The notes under the pieces are model-generated. The model did not search any database, was not told the DNA's origin, and worked only from the letters and a program-made list of their open reading frames with translations. Source: Datisca glomerata (taxonomy: Eukaryota; Streptophyta; Magnoliopsida; Cucurbitales; Datiscaceae). From it: a stretch of 64,000 bases of DNA. The stretch lies in contig QANY01005428.1 of NCBI GenBank assembly GCA_003255025.1, positions 1 through 64,000 of the forward strand, written 5' to 3'. Of the stretch, positions 24,185-36,699 are shown piece by piece. How positions within the stretch are numbered: the first letter of the stretch is position 1; every line of letters begins with the position of its first letter. Made by a program: the position numbers and the translations under genes.

Positions 24185-24605
24185 TTCAATACGTTTTTCA
24201 CTTAATATTTTATAGGGATGAATCTTCCAATCATAATGTCACTTTTGATTTATACCCACCAAGCTTAAAAATAAAATGACATGCTTACTCAGATAAAAAC
24301 AAGAAACATAGCATAACAATAAAAAAAAGGCCTATAAAAGATAACAATCATAAGAATAACATAAATATGATAATCACAATTAAAAACAACTAGATAACTC
24401 AATAGAAATATACCACTGTTATACAATACAAAAGGTACGACACATCTAAAAGGAACCAAGAAACTCATAAAAATGGATAGCCAAAACAAACAGTGTTCAT
24501 ATAATCTGCGTTAAATCGAAAAATATTGTAAGTGATAAATAAAAAATTAATTGGATAGAAAACATATTCACAACCTCTCTTTCACAAAAAAGATCTCACG
24601 AAAAG
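24185..24605. repeat. Duplicate of 18,687-19,100
   Basis: It begins CAATACGTTTTTCACTTAAT and matches the upstream copy closely, through the shared phrase ATGGATAGCCAAAACAAACAG, to its end at CTCACGAAAAGA. No gene. Confidence 0.75.
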
Positions 24606-24819
24606 AGTGATTTCAAAATAAAGATAAAGTAATATACAACTTTAAAGTATAATAGTCAATTACGTTTCAGTGGTCATTTCAGTTTTAAAAAAAATCAACA
24701 TCAAGGCCAACCAACTCTAATCCAATTCTATTCCTAATTAAAACAAACTTTCTAAGAACTATATAAATAAGAAACTATCAGACGTATGTCAATAAAAAAA
24801 GACAAAAGGACTTAAACAA

Positions 24820-25570
24820 ACACGTGAAACTACTATCATCCTTAACCTGCTAACAATGAGAAACAAACATGTCAAAAACTAATATCATCTTTCCAATCGA
24901 AAGCATAAACTCATTACTTAGAAACCAAATGTGTTTCATAAAAAATCATATCATCACATCCTATCTACAATTTACAAAGATGTGTTTAACAAAGAACTTG
25001 AATTTTCAAAGATGTTTCTAGCTTAATATCATTTAAAACTTTAGTTCCAATTCTATTCCAAATTAAAACAAATTTCCAAAGAACCATATAAATAAAAAAA
25101 CTAACAACAATTTTAATTAAAGAAACAAACGTGATTGGAAAAACTCATCAGAATTTTTACACCAGAAATGTTGATTGGGAAATCTCATCAGAATTCTTAC
25201 ACCACCCTGTACAAAGGTGGATTTAACTTCAGTTCATGTACAACAAATGTTCTATTTAAACCAAACTAACTAAGTAACCATAGTTCAAAAACAAAGAACA
25301 CGATAATAAAAAATGAAGACTTACCATTTTCATAATCTAAAACTTGAAAATTTATCTCCATCTACTTCAAATAAAAAAAATTACATGTTCAGGAAAAAGG
25401 GACAACAGGCAACATCACAAAAATGTTTTAATTGCTCAAACAAAGAAACCATACTTAATGGATGAAAGAGTATACAACTATGTCAAAAAGTAAAAGGCTC
25501 TCACAAAAAATAATAAAATTATGCCTGTTGTAAAAATTGGAAGGATGTGTATACCACTTTTCAAAAACTA
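24820..25570. repeat. Duplicate of 30,935-31,745
   Basis: AACAATGAGAAACAAACATG, TTGATTGGGAAATCTCATCA and ACAACAAATGTTCTATTTAA occur in the same order in both places. The 30.9-kb copy has one extra internal repetition of the ACACCAGAAATGTTGATTGG phrase. No gene. Confidence 0.7.
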
Positions 25571-26053
25571 ATTTACCAATTTTTTTCTCGTACTATTTAA
25601 TAGCGTAAAATTAACAAGAGAGAGTGTTGTTTCTATAACAAATGCAATACAATTGGGCTTTTTTAGAATATGTAACTTACCTTTTCCCTTTGAAGGGAGG
25701 AGTTGCTTGCAGGTAGGTACATATGATCTTACCAATTCCAATATGCTTTTAGAGATTTATTTCTAAAACAACATTACTTCCTAAAAATTTTTGTTCTAGT
25801 ATGAAACTATGATTTTTTCTATGAAATTGACGAAATCGAGCTCTAATCAACTAATTTTACTTGTTTGAAAAGTTCATGGAGTAATTGAGACTAGGCTTGG
25901 TTAAATAATGAATAAAAACACAAATACTAATTGTTTTTAACTATCAACGAATAATCACATTTTACAAAAGGTCATTCCGAAAAACTTATTATTTATGACT
26001 TGCAATTAAACTAACGTAAGATGTATTATTAAAAAGTTATTTCCGTCTTTAAT

Positions 26054-26388
26054 TTAAAAATACAACAAGCATTTTTCTAAGAGTGTCAGCATAGATATGT
26101 CGTCTGATGTCATCGTTGAATTTTCAAAGGCTAACTGTAGAACACGTTCATACGATTTGGCAAACCATTCATCTATTAGGTTATCTCCACAAAGGCCCCC
26201 AATTTGCGAATTGAAGACTTTGCTTTTGCCAAACAGTCAGCCATTTTATCATAAAGTGTTAGCATCTTCAAAGCACGTTCGTACAACTTGGCATATGATT
26301 CATCCATTGGTTTGCCTTCAGAAGAGACTCTCACAACCTTAATCAAAGACTTAGAATCTTCATATCTGCCTCCAATGACAAAGCTTCC
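26054..26388 (-). pseudogene. SDI1/MS5-like TPR protein, pseudogene copy C (exon 5 only)
   Basis: The final exon of the TPR gene is 335 nt instead of 385. Compared with copy B it has lost 49 nt between GATATG and AAGATTCTAAG (removing the KQCNLAICLIHMNRF part of the TPR) and one further nt near 26,190-26,200, so the frame is lost twice. The acceptor is also destroyed (TTTTTTGGG instead of TTTTAGGG), as in copy B. Flanking homology to copy B runs from about 25,580 to about 26,715 and stops before exon 4. It cannot make protein. Confidence 0.8.
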
Positions 26389-26715
26389 CAAAAAATTAGA
26401 AAATATGCCCCGACATTAACACACCAATTTATTTCTATTTTGTCTTGATTTAGGACACTCTCAATGAAAAACATTAAGAGTCAAATGATGAAAGGTAAAA
26501 AATGACATAACACAAGATATTTATTTTTGAGCAAATAAATTTGTAGTTATGGCAGTGAAACAAATTTCTTATAAGAATCACAAAGGTGTGGACTTTTGTG
26601 GAAGTAAATTATAGAGTTACTAGAGTAGATCTCTGTGCCTGACTAAATCAAATTAAAATAAATAGCAGTAGATCATTCACCTAAAGATTACAGTGACCAA
26701 TATTCCCTGAGAGAC

Positions 26716-27150
26716 TTTATTATATAGAACGTAAATATATTATATATAGTAGTATGTCCTTTAACATATGCATATATTAAAAAAGATTGATGACGACACA
26801 ATAATAATAGTTAGATGATTCTGAAAGATATATAATTTTAACCAACCACCAAATTAAGGGACATGACAATAACCATTTGAAATTCGATTGAGCAAAATTC
26901 TTTTTTATGAAAATCAAATCAAGTAAATATGTCTTTAGCTCAAATAGTCTATAGTAAATAACTACTAAAGTCAACTTTCGAGCTCAAGTTGTAAAAAAAA
27001 TTAGAAAACATTTTTTTTTGAAAAATGGTCAGAAATGAATGCAGTAAATATTATTTACCAAAATACCAAAGAAGTAAATAAATTATTTACATTATTCTGG
27101 CCATTTACGAAATCATTTTTGTAGTTGAACTAAAAAATAGGTCATTTTTT
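26716..27150. other. No gene recognised
   Basis: AT-rich sequence between the end of copy C homology and the first recognisable LINE ORF1 remnant. Only chance frames. Confidence 0.4.
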
Positions 27151-27159
27151 AATTATTGC

Positions 27160-30100
27160 AAGTCTTTTAATGCAAACAACGAGGCAAAAGATAAAAAATA
27201 TGAGAGAGGTAGATCCAAAACGTGTCAAGAATATCAGCCGAAAGATAAGTCGAGAGATGCTCCTATTTTGGAGGAACCTTGCAACGGCACTTGGTGCAAG
27301 TTGACAAGGTAATCATTATTGAAAAAAATGTGAAATTGGTTTCAAATCTCGGTCTTGAACTGACTGCCTCTTCTAGTTCAGCAAGGGCGATTAGTCCTCG
27401 TATCCTGACGAAGTCCATCAATGGTGATGCAAATGTGAACACTCCAAATAATGTAGAAATCTTAGATGATCATGTTGTTGACCATTTGAGACTTTCACCC
27501 ATTGAAGGTCCAAATCCTCCCCTTCAAGATGCAACTCACCCATAATTTGATGGCGAGAGTACTGCGTCAAATTTCTCTCATACTGATGTTCAAGGGGAAG
27601 TCTATTGTGTTGATAAGAAAGAAAGTTCTTATTGGAATGTGATTTCTACTAGACAAGGCAAAAAGAATAATAAAAATATTGTTATCATAGCCAACACACC
27701 CAAGACCAGGGCTGCTCAACAAGCATTGAAATTGTAGAGGTATTACAAATTGTGATACTCAACGAGCTTTGATAAAATTTTGTTTTCATCATAAGCTGAA
27801 TTTTGTTTGCGTCGTCAAACCTTTATGTAGCTTTGATTCAGTTGCTTCTACTTGTGGAGCTCCCTTGGGTTACATTACATTTGTTTCAATACCAGCATTT
27901 TTGCTATATTATAGATCTTTAGATATTCTGCTATTCAACATATTACGGTCATTTTATCTCATAACCAATATGTTACTATTTCTACTAGTTTATGTGGTTT
28001 TGCCGATCAAATTTCTTTTGTCTATGGTAGTGTGAATTATATCAACCGTAGATCTCTTTGGATTTCTCTTAAAGACATTTCAATTTCAATAATTCGTGGC
28101 TTGTGCTTAGGGATTTCAATTCAATTCTAGGAGTCATAAAACCATTGATAATATCACGGGTAGTTCTTGTGAAGACTTTCGAGCTACTTTGACTGTTTGT
28201 AATCTTATAGATATTGAGGCAAAATGAGTTTTTTATACTCAAATTAGCTAGAGTTGTCGAGGTATTGCTCTTTCTCGTTTGGATATGGGACTTTGCTCTA
28301 CTCCTTTCCTCGATACTTGGTCTGAGGTCTCTTGCATTATTCTACCAAGATTACACAATGATCATCATCCATTACTGGTTTCTTCTTCTACGAGAATTTC
28401 TTCAGGACATCCCCCTTTCAAATTTCAGGGTATGTGGATTTCTCATCCCTTTTCACTGATTTGGTTCGTTCAGTTTAGTCAACTCCTAATGCAGGTAGTA
28501 GTACATAGATTTTTGTTCAAAAGTTAAAACTTCTTAAGGCAGCCTTGAGAAAATTGAATTGAGAGGTTTTTGGGAATTTTGCCCAAAATGTTTCTAAAGT
28601 TAATGAGAAAGTGACAATCATCCAAGATATAATCAGGTCTGAGGGATTTTCTGATGCTCTTTTCCACTTGAATCTGATGCTCTTGCAAACTTAGATATGA
28701 CCCTTGGACAACAACATATTTTTTTAGAGAAAAAAAGCAGGGTGAAGTGGCTTGCAGAGGGTGATTAAAATTCTGACATCTTTCACTCTTTGCTTAAACA
28801 TAGGGGGTGTTATAAGAATTTTTCTTGCATGAAAATTGGTGATGATATTTTATGTAATTCAATTGAGATCGGTGAGCATGTCATTTCATTTTATCAACAA
28901 CTCTTTTCAGATCTAGTGACTGTAGTTCAGATCTTTCTATAATTTGGGAGTATGATCCTTCTTTGGTCAGTGATGGGGGAATGCATCGAGTCTTTAGGTT
29001 CCTTATTCTGATGAGATAAAGAAGACAATGTTTGACATGAATTCTGTTCGAGTTCCAGGCCCAGATGGTTTCTCAGGTAAATTTTGGTCTTGGCTGTGCA
29101 AGAGTCTTTTTACAAGACATGTTTTACCAGACCTTAACTCTAATTTTTTTGTCCTTATTCCTAAGACCTCGGACGCTATATCGATTGGCCATTTGATCCA
29201 ATTGCTTTAGGTAATTTATTGTTTAAAATTATTACCAAGATAATTATTGATCATCTATATTATCTGCTCTCAAATAATTTCTCCCAATCAATATGGTTTC
29301 ATTAAAGGACGTCAAATTATTGACAGTATTGTTGGCTTATCTGAATGCTTTAATGTTTTGTGCAATAGTAGTCGTGGTGGTCATTTTACTATAAAAATTG
29401 GCATTCATATAGCTTTTGATTCTATCAGCTGGAATGTTCTCTTTGAGGTTCTGAAGTCTTTTGGTTTCTCTGAGCATTTTATTACATGGATTAATAATAT
29501 CATTGACATAGAGAGGATCCTGGTGCATATCAATGGGTCTCCTAAGGGATTTTTCCGATGTTCGCGAGGTGTACGACAGGGTGATCCCCTTTCCCCTCTT
29601 CTTTTTTGTTTGGATGAAGATTTGTTGAGAATATATCTTTCACATCTGGTAGATTCAAGATCATTGGTTCCAATTTATTCTCTGATTGGGATGCGTGCTC
29701 CGACTCATTTTCTGTACGCATATGATGTTCTTCTTTTCTACAAAGCTTCCTCTAAAAATCTACAAGTGATTTTAGATGCTTTTGAGCTTTATGGTTCCCT
29801 TTCTGGACAACAAGTTAATTGGGATAAATCATCCATTTATTTTAGAAGCGTCATCTTGGGGACTCAGATTACTAATTTTTTCTTACGGTCTACAATGCGT
29901 AAGGGATGAGATTTTATATTTAGGGGTTCCTCCCTTCATTGGTGTGCCTCGATGTCGGTGGTTGATACCTTGGGCTAATAAAATTAAAGGAAAATAAGAG
30001 TCTTGGAAGGGATTAACTTTATCTATGGCAGGCAGATTACGTCTTATTAACTCAGTGATCCAAGGTTCAATTTTTGCATTTGTTTCAAATTTATCGTTGG

Positions 30101-30177
30101 CCTTCCTCTCCTTTGAGGTATTTGAATACTACTATCAGAAACTTATTTTAGACAAGTTCAATCGATACTCGTAAGAA
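27160..30177 (+). mobile_element. Second LINE remnant: ORF1 tail, endonuclease and RT
   Basis: Order on the plus strand: the end of an ORF1-like protein (27,270-27,740, ending in a basic STRQGKKNNKN tail), an endonuclease start (TQRALIKFCFHHKLNFVCVV near 27,755-27,815), a later endonuclease part (CLGDFNSILG near 28,105; HNDHHPLLV near 28,355), then RT. The element breaks off at about 30,177, just after the RT thumb-like segment YRWPSSPLRYLNTTIRN and SSIDTRKK. The rest of the RT-connection and RNase H or zf-RVT is absent. Many stops and shifts. It lies inside the duplicated TPR cluster. No target duplication was recognised. Confidence 0.8.
29028..30170 (+). pseudogene. LINE reverse transcriptase (second LINE), frameshifted
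   Basis: Conserved blocks: VPGPDGFSGKFW (29,050-29,085), NQYGFIKGRQIIDSI (29,286-29,330), GVRQGDPLSPLLF (29,568-29,606) and a degenerate catalytic box in which the usual FADD reads YAYDVLLFY, so one catalytic Asp is now Tyr (near 29,716-29,742). Further blocks are LSGQQVNWDKSSI (29,800-29,838) and LSMAGRLRLINSVI (30,020-30,061). Frames change near 29,210, 29,880 and 30,060. Confidence 0.85.
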
Positions 30178-30247
30178 ATGAAGAATTCACAGAGCCTTTG
30201 ATTAACAATTAATCACATAGATTGTTTCAATGAGAACAATAGAATAA

Positions 30248-30251
<4 letters not shown>

Positions 30252-30284
<33 letters not shown>
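30252..30284. repeat. (TA)n microsatellite
   Basis: About 16 TA units, just after the end of the second LINE. Confidence 0.95.
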
Positions 30285-30286
<2 letters not shown>

Positions 30287-30440
30287 TAGATTTAGGTTCA
30301 TTAGGTTTTAAGGTTTCATAAAATAGTAAATTATTTACAAATGTGTCACTATAGTGAGACCTACTGCAGTCGGCGTCACACTATAGTTACGGGTGGCAAT
30401 GTAGTGTGCCGGGAACTATTCTAGTGTCGTGAGGAACTAT

Positions 30441-30897
30441 AGAGTCCTATGGACAACTATAGTGCCGTGTGGCACTATAGTGCGGTATGCCACGTGCCAC
30501 TATAGTCCATGTGGCTCACGTGCAGTACTATGTTTCATGCCAATTTCTAATCCAAAAACTAGTGATTGACACGTGGCAGTCAAACATGCCACGTGACAAT
30601 TTTTTTAAATTTATTATTTATTTTAATCAGATAAATATTTAAAAATCAGTTAAATCAAAATCTACTTATCTGATCACAGCTATCAACTAACTTATCTGTT
30701 TGTTCAAAAAATAACAGATTAGTTAATTCAAATTCAAATTATTACTTTTAAATAATTTAATATTATTTAATTTAATAAATCAAATATAATGTCTCACTTA
30801 TCGATTAATACAAAACTAATCGATATGATTATTTAATTATAATTTCTAAAAATTATAATAAATAATTTAATTAATTGATTGTTAATTAATCAATTTC
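30441..30897. repeat. Dispersed repeat, copy 2 (copy 1 at 5,050-5,500)
   Basis: Same order of motifs as at 5.0-5.5 kb. In addition, the DNA just before it (30,345-30,440) is packed with CACTATAGTG-like palindromes and variants (GTCACTATAGTGAG, GGCACTATAGTGCGG, GCCACTATAGTCC). Confidence 0.65.
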
Positions 30898-30934
30898 AAG
30901 GTTGTCATAATTAAACTAGAATTTTTATTATGCT

Positions 30935-31745
30935 TAGCCCGCTAACAATGAGAAACAAACATGTCAAAAACTAACATCATTTTTCCAATCAATAGCATAA
31001 ACCCATTACTTAGAACCAAATGTGTTTCAAAAAAAAAACTTATCATCGCATCCTATCTACAATTTACAAAGATGTGTTTAACAACGAACCTGAATTTTCA
31101 AATATGTTTCTAGCTTAATATCATTTAAAACTTTTGTTCCATATCTATTCCAGATTAAAACTAATTGCCTAAGAACCACATAAATAAAAAACTAACAACA
31201 ATTTTAATTAAAGAAACAAGGGTGATTGAGAAAACTCATCAGAATGTTTACACCAGAAATGTTGATTGGGAAAACTCATTAGAATTTTTACACCAGAAAT
31301 GTTGATTGGGAAATCTCATCAAAATTCTTACATTACCCTGTACAGGGGTGGATTTAACTTCAGTTCATGCACAACAAATGTTCTATTTAAACCAAACTAA
31401 CAAAGTAACCATAGTTTAAAAATGAAGAGCACAATATTAAAAAATGAAGACTTACCATTCTCATATTCTAAAACTTGTAAAATTATCTCCATATGCTTCC
31501 AATACAAAAAAAGTTACATGATCAGGCAAAAATGACAACAAACAACATCACAAAAATGTTTTAATCGTTCAAACAAAGCAAGCATAGTTAATGGATGAAA
31601 GAATATACAATTATGTCAAAAAGTAAAAGGTTGTCACAAAAAACAATAAAATTATGCCTATCTATGCATGGACTCCTAAAATTTAGAGACATCCCTACAG
31701 TTGATAATTAGATTAATTGGAAGGATGGGTATACCACTTTTCAAA
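30935..31745. repeat. Duplicate of 24,820-25,570
   Basis: See the partner copy. It adjoins the dispersed repeat on its left, so the LINE and dispersed repeat now separate blocks that belong to the TPR gene cluster. No gene. Confidence 0.7.
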
Positions 31746-31946
31746 AAATAATTTACCTAACCGAAAATATATGCTTTAAAAAATAAGCGGACTCATATAA
31801 AACCAACAAACACAATTAAAAAAAATATGAAACATAAAAGTACAACCTCATAAGAATTTATGACGCTACGAGCTGCAACGAAATTACCCTCATGCTCAAG
31901 ATTGATGTAATAAGTTTTCTCATACATAATTGTCAACTAAGCCACT

Positions 31947-32100
31947 TAGATCTTCTTTTCCATTTTTTCTTTTTCTTTTTCTTTTTTATTTATTTTTTTT
32001 CCTTTCATGTTCTTTTCTTCTCTCTTTTTACCTTAATATTTTTCCTTTTTTCCGGTTTCTTTTTTCCCTCTTTCCTTTCTTTGGTCCTTTTCTTCATCAA
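31947..32100. repeat. Polypyrimidine (T/C) tract
   Basis: About 150 bases of almost pure T and C on the plus strand. Open frames here are Phe/Leu/Ser-rich low complexity, not protein. Confidence 0.85.
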
Positions 32101-32152
32101 CAAACTTTTAGCTTCTTATAAAATAGCCACTCAAATCAGAAAATCACAAAAA

Positions 32153-33037
32153 AGTCATGTCTAACTTAAATGTCCAAATGAAACAAAAAAGATTTTAGCA
32201 ATAATTGATCAACTCTCATCATCTCTGATCCAAAAGTATATGAGTCAGAGAAGGTCCGGAACTGTTTTCATCTGAGTTTTTTTATTTTCTAGCTGATTTA
32301 GTAAATATTTATCAGAACAATGACAATAACATTCCTCTATGAAGCATGACAAAGAGTAAACAATAAGAGTTTTTACTTTTCTTTTTTCTTGTGTAAAACC
32401 AGAGTTTTGTATCTAATGAAAGCAAAGTAATGCAGGGTTTATTGTGTAATACACAATCTACAAAAATTACATGATAAGGCAGAAGAGTAATGAAGTTACA
32501 CTTTCGAATAAGTTTCATTCGACGTTTAATGGTTTTGCAAGGGGTATGTAAGGAGAAAAGAAATCTAGATAAGTTTTTTTAGCATATCAAACGTATTGCT
32601 TAACAAAAGAAAACCAAAATGATGACTTAGTCATGATGAAAAAATTAATCATGAATATACACCATGCTAACATTTTGTATACAAAATGGTTTGACGTAGA
32701 TAGGAAGTGTTGGTGAAACAATGGCATCGACATGAGCGAAAAAATTCTTATGAAACTGCATCTAGCGATTCCTATGATCATGTAAAGGTCTCTATAATGC
32801 GGGTGGATGAAACCAAACAGAGAAATGATATAGATCATAAGACTTTCATATGAATATTAATTTCTTTCATTTCAAACAGAAGATTTGTAGGCCAATAGAA
32901 AACAGTAACACAGAAACAAGAAGAGTTGATGGACTTACTACAAATGGAAGAAAGATAATACGATCTCAAATACATAATTTTTGAGTAGGGAGTTCAAATC
33001 ACAATTGAATAGATTCATGTAAGATATAATAAATCAT
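32153..33037. repeat. TPR-gene 5' flank, copy 2 left part (gene absent)
   Basis: Matches 16,866-17,760. Homology starts at the point that in copy B is just upstream of the start codon, and no TPR coding sequence lies to its left. The copia element is inserted at 33,037. Confidence 0.75.
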
Positions 33038-33410
33038 TGTTGGAAAACTCGGATCTGGGCACCCATGATATGTCGACTTGACCCGATTTTGGAAAGGGAT
33101 GATTGGTAGTTTTTTACATGAAAACTACTAATGGTGGGTACTATAAATAACCACCACTAACTTCTATATAAATAGGAACTTCATTTTTTATTTTTATAGA
33201 AGAAATTCGGACCTATTGATATTCATTGGAGAAAATCATTCCTCCAACACTAAAATCAAGTTTTCACATACAAAATCAAGGGCTCTTGGGTTGTAGAACA
33301 AGTAGGGAGTTCGTTTTCATGATTTTCTAAAGATCCGACATGTAATTCGTCATTTCTATCCATTCCGCTATATAATCAAGTAAGTGTTCTTGACTCGATT
33401 ATTTTCTACA
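33038..33410 (+). repeat. copia 5' LTR (373 bp)
   Basis: TGTTGG...CTACA. A TATA motif (TATATAAATAGG, 33,165-33,176) marks the promoter in U3. The last 154 bp (33,257-33,410) align with the 3' LTR remnant at 39,275-39,429, with roughly 18 differences by hand count. Confidence 0.88.
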
Positions 33411-33423
33411 TTGGTAACAGAGT
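33411..33423 (+). promoter_or_regulatory. copia primer-binding site
   Basis: TTGGTAACAGAGT directly follows the 5' LTR. It resembles the initiator-tRNA-Met site common in plant copia elements (TGGTATCAGAGC) with two changes. Confidence 0.75.
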
Positions 33424-34969
33424 ATGATCATGATGTTTTCGTGCCTATTCCACAATATTAATTTTCTGTGAGTAAATTCGTTATTTTTATAGAAGAAAAT
33501 TAATCATTTTTTTTACAATGTAATTTCAATATTGTGTTCGGATCGATTGGAATAGAATTTTTTTATTCCTCTTCGATGCATTGAATGACATTATGAAAGT
33601 GTAAACGTGTTATTTGTGCATTTGTTTAAATCTCTTATGCATACCATTCATTTGAATTTTTATGGAGTTAGTGCCATCGATTTAATTCTAATTCCATGAG
33701 TTTAAGCGGTTATTGCAAACTATTAAATCAAAATTGAGGCTTTAGCTTGTGGCAGTTATTGCAAACTTATCATAATTTGAATTGTATTATATGAATTACG
33801 TTAATATGGCAATTACATAATGGAATTAGGAATTTTCATCATCATTTTTGTTTCGGTTAAATTTTACTTTTTTTTAATACCCAAGATTCAATCTAATTCT
33901 ATCTACTATTTCAATTTGAATGGGTTGATTTATTAGAAATATGTATGATGAAGTTGTCTTAATTTGGAGATATATTGCACAATGCAATTTGAGTTTTGTT
34001 TTCGGAAGTGTATGTTTTTATTTGTCTTTCCAAGTTATGTGATTATTTAGATTCATATGCTTCTTTTTACGTATAACTAAGTCATCTAAACGTATCACCA
34101 TACATATAAGTTTTTTAATTGATACAAAATATTTGTATGTTAGTACAAAATATGGATTGAGACCCAAATTATGACATATCATATACTTTGTACTATGAAC
34201 TTTGTGAGTACAAAATGAATCCACATCAGAACATGGTTGAACATGTAATACATTTGAGAAAAAATGTATAATAAAATGCGAAAGAGGGGCATTGAGGTTG
34301 AGATAGATATATGTAAAATTCTTCTTAATTCCTTGTCGGACACATGGAATGCAGATAAAGAAGAGATCATGGAAAAGTATACCTCTGAATAATACGATTA
34401 TATTATAAAAGATCTCATATCAAGAGAGGAATGAAATATACGTTCTAGAATTCGTCGTTCAGCTGCATTATCACAATTCGTAAATCTTTGGAGCGCAAGG
34501 TTAGGCTTTGGTGTAGATAGGAAGGAACTTACACTGAATGGAGTCCCATGTTCAAGTGTTGAACAAATTGTGAGGTCCCATTTTCAGTTGTACATACGAT
34601 GAGTGTTTTTAGAATTAATTCTAACTAAGTATGTTGCCATGTTTAGTGTAGTCTTTTAATTTGTGTATATACTTGTCATGATATGATATTAACTGAGTGG
34701 GAGTAATGATAAATGAGATTAGTGTATTCTCATATGTGATATGTTTTGGGCATATAACTAAGTAATGGTGATATGATATTTTGTATGGGAGATGATTGTA
34801 AGCATTGTGAACTTTCGATCATATACTCAATATCGCATCATCATTGACTTAGTTAAGCTTTCCATAACTTGAAGATGTGAATGTGTGTGTTTTCTTTAAG
34901 TTCTAGTATTTATATGTGTTGTTGTATTTATATGTTGTAGTTGATATGGCTTCCGCATCAAAAAAATAT

Positions 34970-35797
34970 AACAGCTTAACTAAACAGGGGTGAGAAACTG
35001 AACGGTTATAATTTTGATATTTGGTATAAAAAAGTTCAGTATATTCTCGAGGAACAAGAAGTTCTAGAAATCCTTGAAAACAATATGACTGAACCTGAAG
35101 ATGGTACTTCTTCTCAGCATAAAAGAGATCAAGAGGCTTATCATTTATGGAAAAATGAAAGAACAGCATAGCTCGCATTACGTTGTTGAGCTGCATGTAA
35201 GATGATCTTATGTGTGAATTTGAAAAGTTTAAAGTTGCCAAGGATATGTGGGATGCTCTAAAAGAGAAATTTGGTTTGACTTCAGCAACAAGACTAAGAC
35301 AGCTCATGGTCAAATTTGACACATATGTGAAGCGTCAGCATCACACAATGAAACAACATTTGAGAGAGATATCAAACATGATCAGAGAGTTAAAGAGTGC
35401 TGGGCATGCACAAACTGATGAACAACAAGTTCAAGCTATCATTCATTCCCTCTCTCAAAATTGGGAACACGTGAAGGTCAACATGACACACAATGAAAAT
35501 ATAACTTTTAATGATATTGCACGTCATGTGGAATTAGAAGCTGAGTGCTTGGAAGCTGCTAAAACTTTTACTCAAGCTTATGTTGCTGAAACAAGTTCCC
35601 AGAATAGAGGTTTTAAGAGAAAGGGAAATTCTAAATTTTTCAATAAAGGAAAGAACAGAAAAGGTGCAAACCCACAACATAAAGGCAAGAAACCTGAGAC
35701 CAACCGTCATATAAGAGGCAAACAGGGCGGTAAAAGGAAGAACAAGAGTGAGATGAAATGCTATAACTGTGGCATTTTGGGTCACTTTGCGCGTTAA
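34970..35797 (+). pseudogene. copia gag with CCHC zinc knuckle, interrupted
   Basis: The first part reads LNGYNFDIWYKKVQYILEE and AYHLWKNERTA, followed by stops near 35,168 and 35,190. The main open part (35,210-35,797) carries FEKFKVAKDMWDALKEKFG, LREISNMIRELKSAGH and a basic lysine-rich linker, as in UBN2-type gag. It ends in CYNCGILGHFAR, where a TAA stands at the position expected for the residue before the fourth Cys of the CX2CX4HX4C knuckle. Gag would package the element RNA; this copy is broken by at least three stops. Confidence 0.88.
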
Positions 35798-36066
35798 ATC
35801 ACTGTGTCTCCCAGTGAACCTAAGAAAGACACTGTACTTTCTAATATTACATCTCACTGTTGTTATGTTTCTAGCAGTGTGTTACTAATTGAATCTTATC
35901 ATGTATGGACTGTAGATTTAGGAGCAACCGACCATGTAGCTAAAGAGAGGGGAGCATTTATAGAGTATCATCAAGTTATAGTGGAAGTAAGATGGATCTA
36001 TGTTGAAAACAATTTCAGCGTAGAAGTTAAAGGAATTGGCACTTGCAAGCTTGAGTTGAAGGAATA
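35798..36066 (+). pseudogene. copia aspartic protease remnant
   Basis: SYHVWTVDLGATDHVAKERG corresponds to the copia protease start. The catalytic DSG triad reads DLG (codon TTA, one base from TCA). The frame ends at 36,066, and the sequence continues directly with integrase core, so the second half of protease and the GAG-pre-integrase HHCC region are missing. Confidence 0.85.
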
Positions 36067-36480
36067 GACAAAAGGATAACATTAAGAACAGATCAAGGCC
36101 GTGAATATCTTTTTGATCTATTTTTAGAATTATGTGATGAAAATGGTATATTTAGACAACTAATTATTCCTGGAACTCCACAACAAAATGGTGTTGCGGA
36201 AAGAAGGAATAGAATGCTTCTAGATATGGTAACGTCTATGATGGCACAATCGAGCTCACCCATTTCATATTGGGGAGATACGTTACTTACTGCTACCTTT
36301 CTACTTAACTGTATACCTTCCAAATTAGTAACTTCCACCCCATATGAACTTTGGACGGGCCGAAAACCTGACTTAAGTAATCTGTGACCTTGGGGGTCTG
36401 TAGCTTATGTTCACAATTCTTCTCATAAGCATGGTAAACTTAGATTGCTGAACACTCCAAAGGATATGTGTTCATTGGTT
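36067..36480 (+). pseudogene. copia integrase core, partial
   Basis: TLRTDQGREYLFDLFLELC (second catalytic Asp) and IPGTPQQNGVAERRNR (with the catalytic Glu) are clear, followed by SYWGDTLLTATFLLN and PYELWTGRKPDLSNL, then a TGA. The first catalytic Asp region has been lost with the upstream deletion. Confidence 0.88.
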
Positions 36481-36699
36481 AACAAATTGATGAAAGTTTG
36501 ACTGAATTTGAATCAAGAGATGCCACATTTTTAGAGAATGAATTTCCTAGAAAAAGAGAAGCTAGTCAAGATCTGAGTCCATATGAGATAGAAGATCTTG
36601 ACACTAATGTTACTACGGATCGGACATCTAAAATGAATGAAAATGTGTCTCATCTCCTTTATCCGAGTGGAAGTAACAATTTGCCCGATGCTACAAATC

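Noticed and set aside
30345..30365. TCACTATAG core resembling a phage T7 promoter
   Set aside because: The rest of the T7 promoter is absent, and the motif is one of many CACTATAGTG palindrome variants in this plant repeat.
34903..35322. 139-codon minus-strand frame opposite copia gag
   Set aside because: It is the antisense shadow of the gag coding strand, which carries the recognisable domain.
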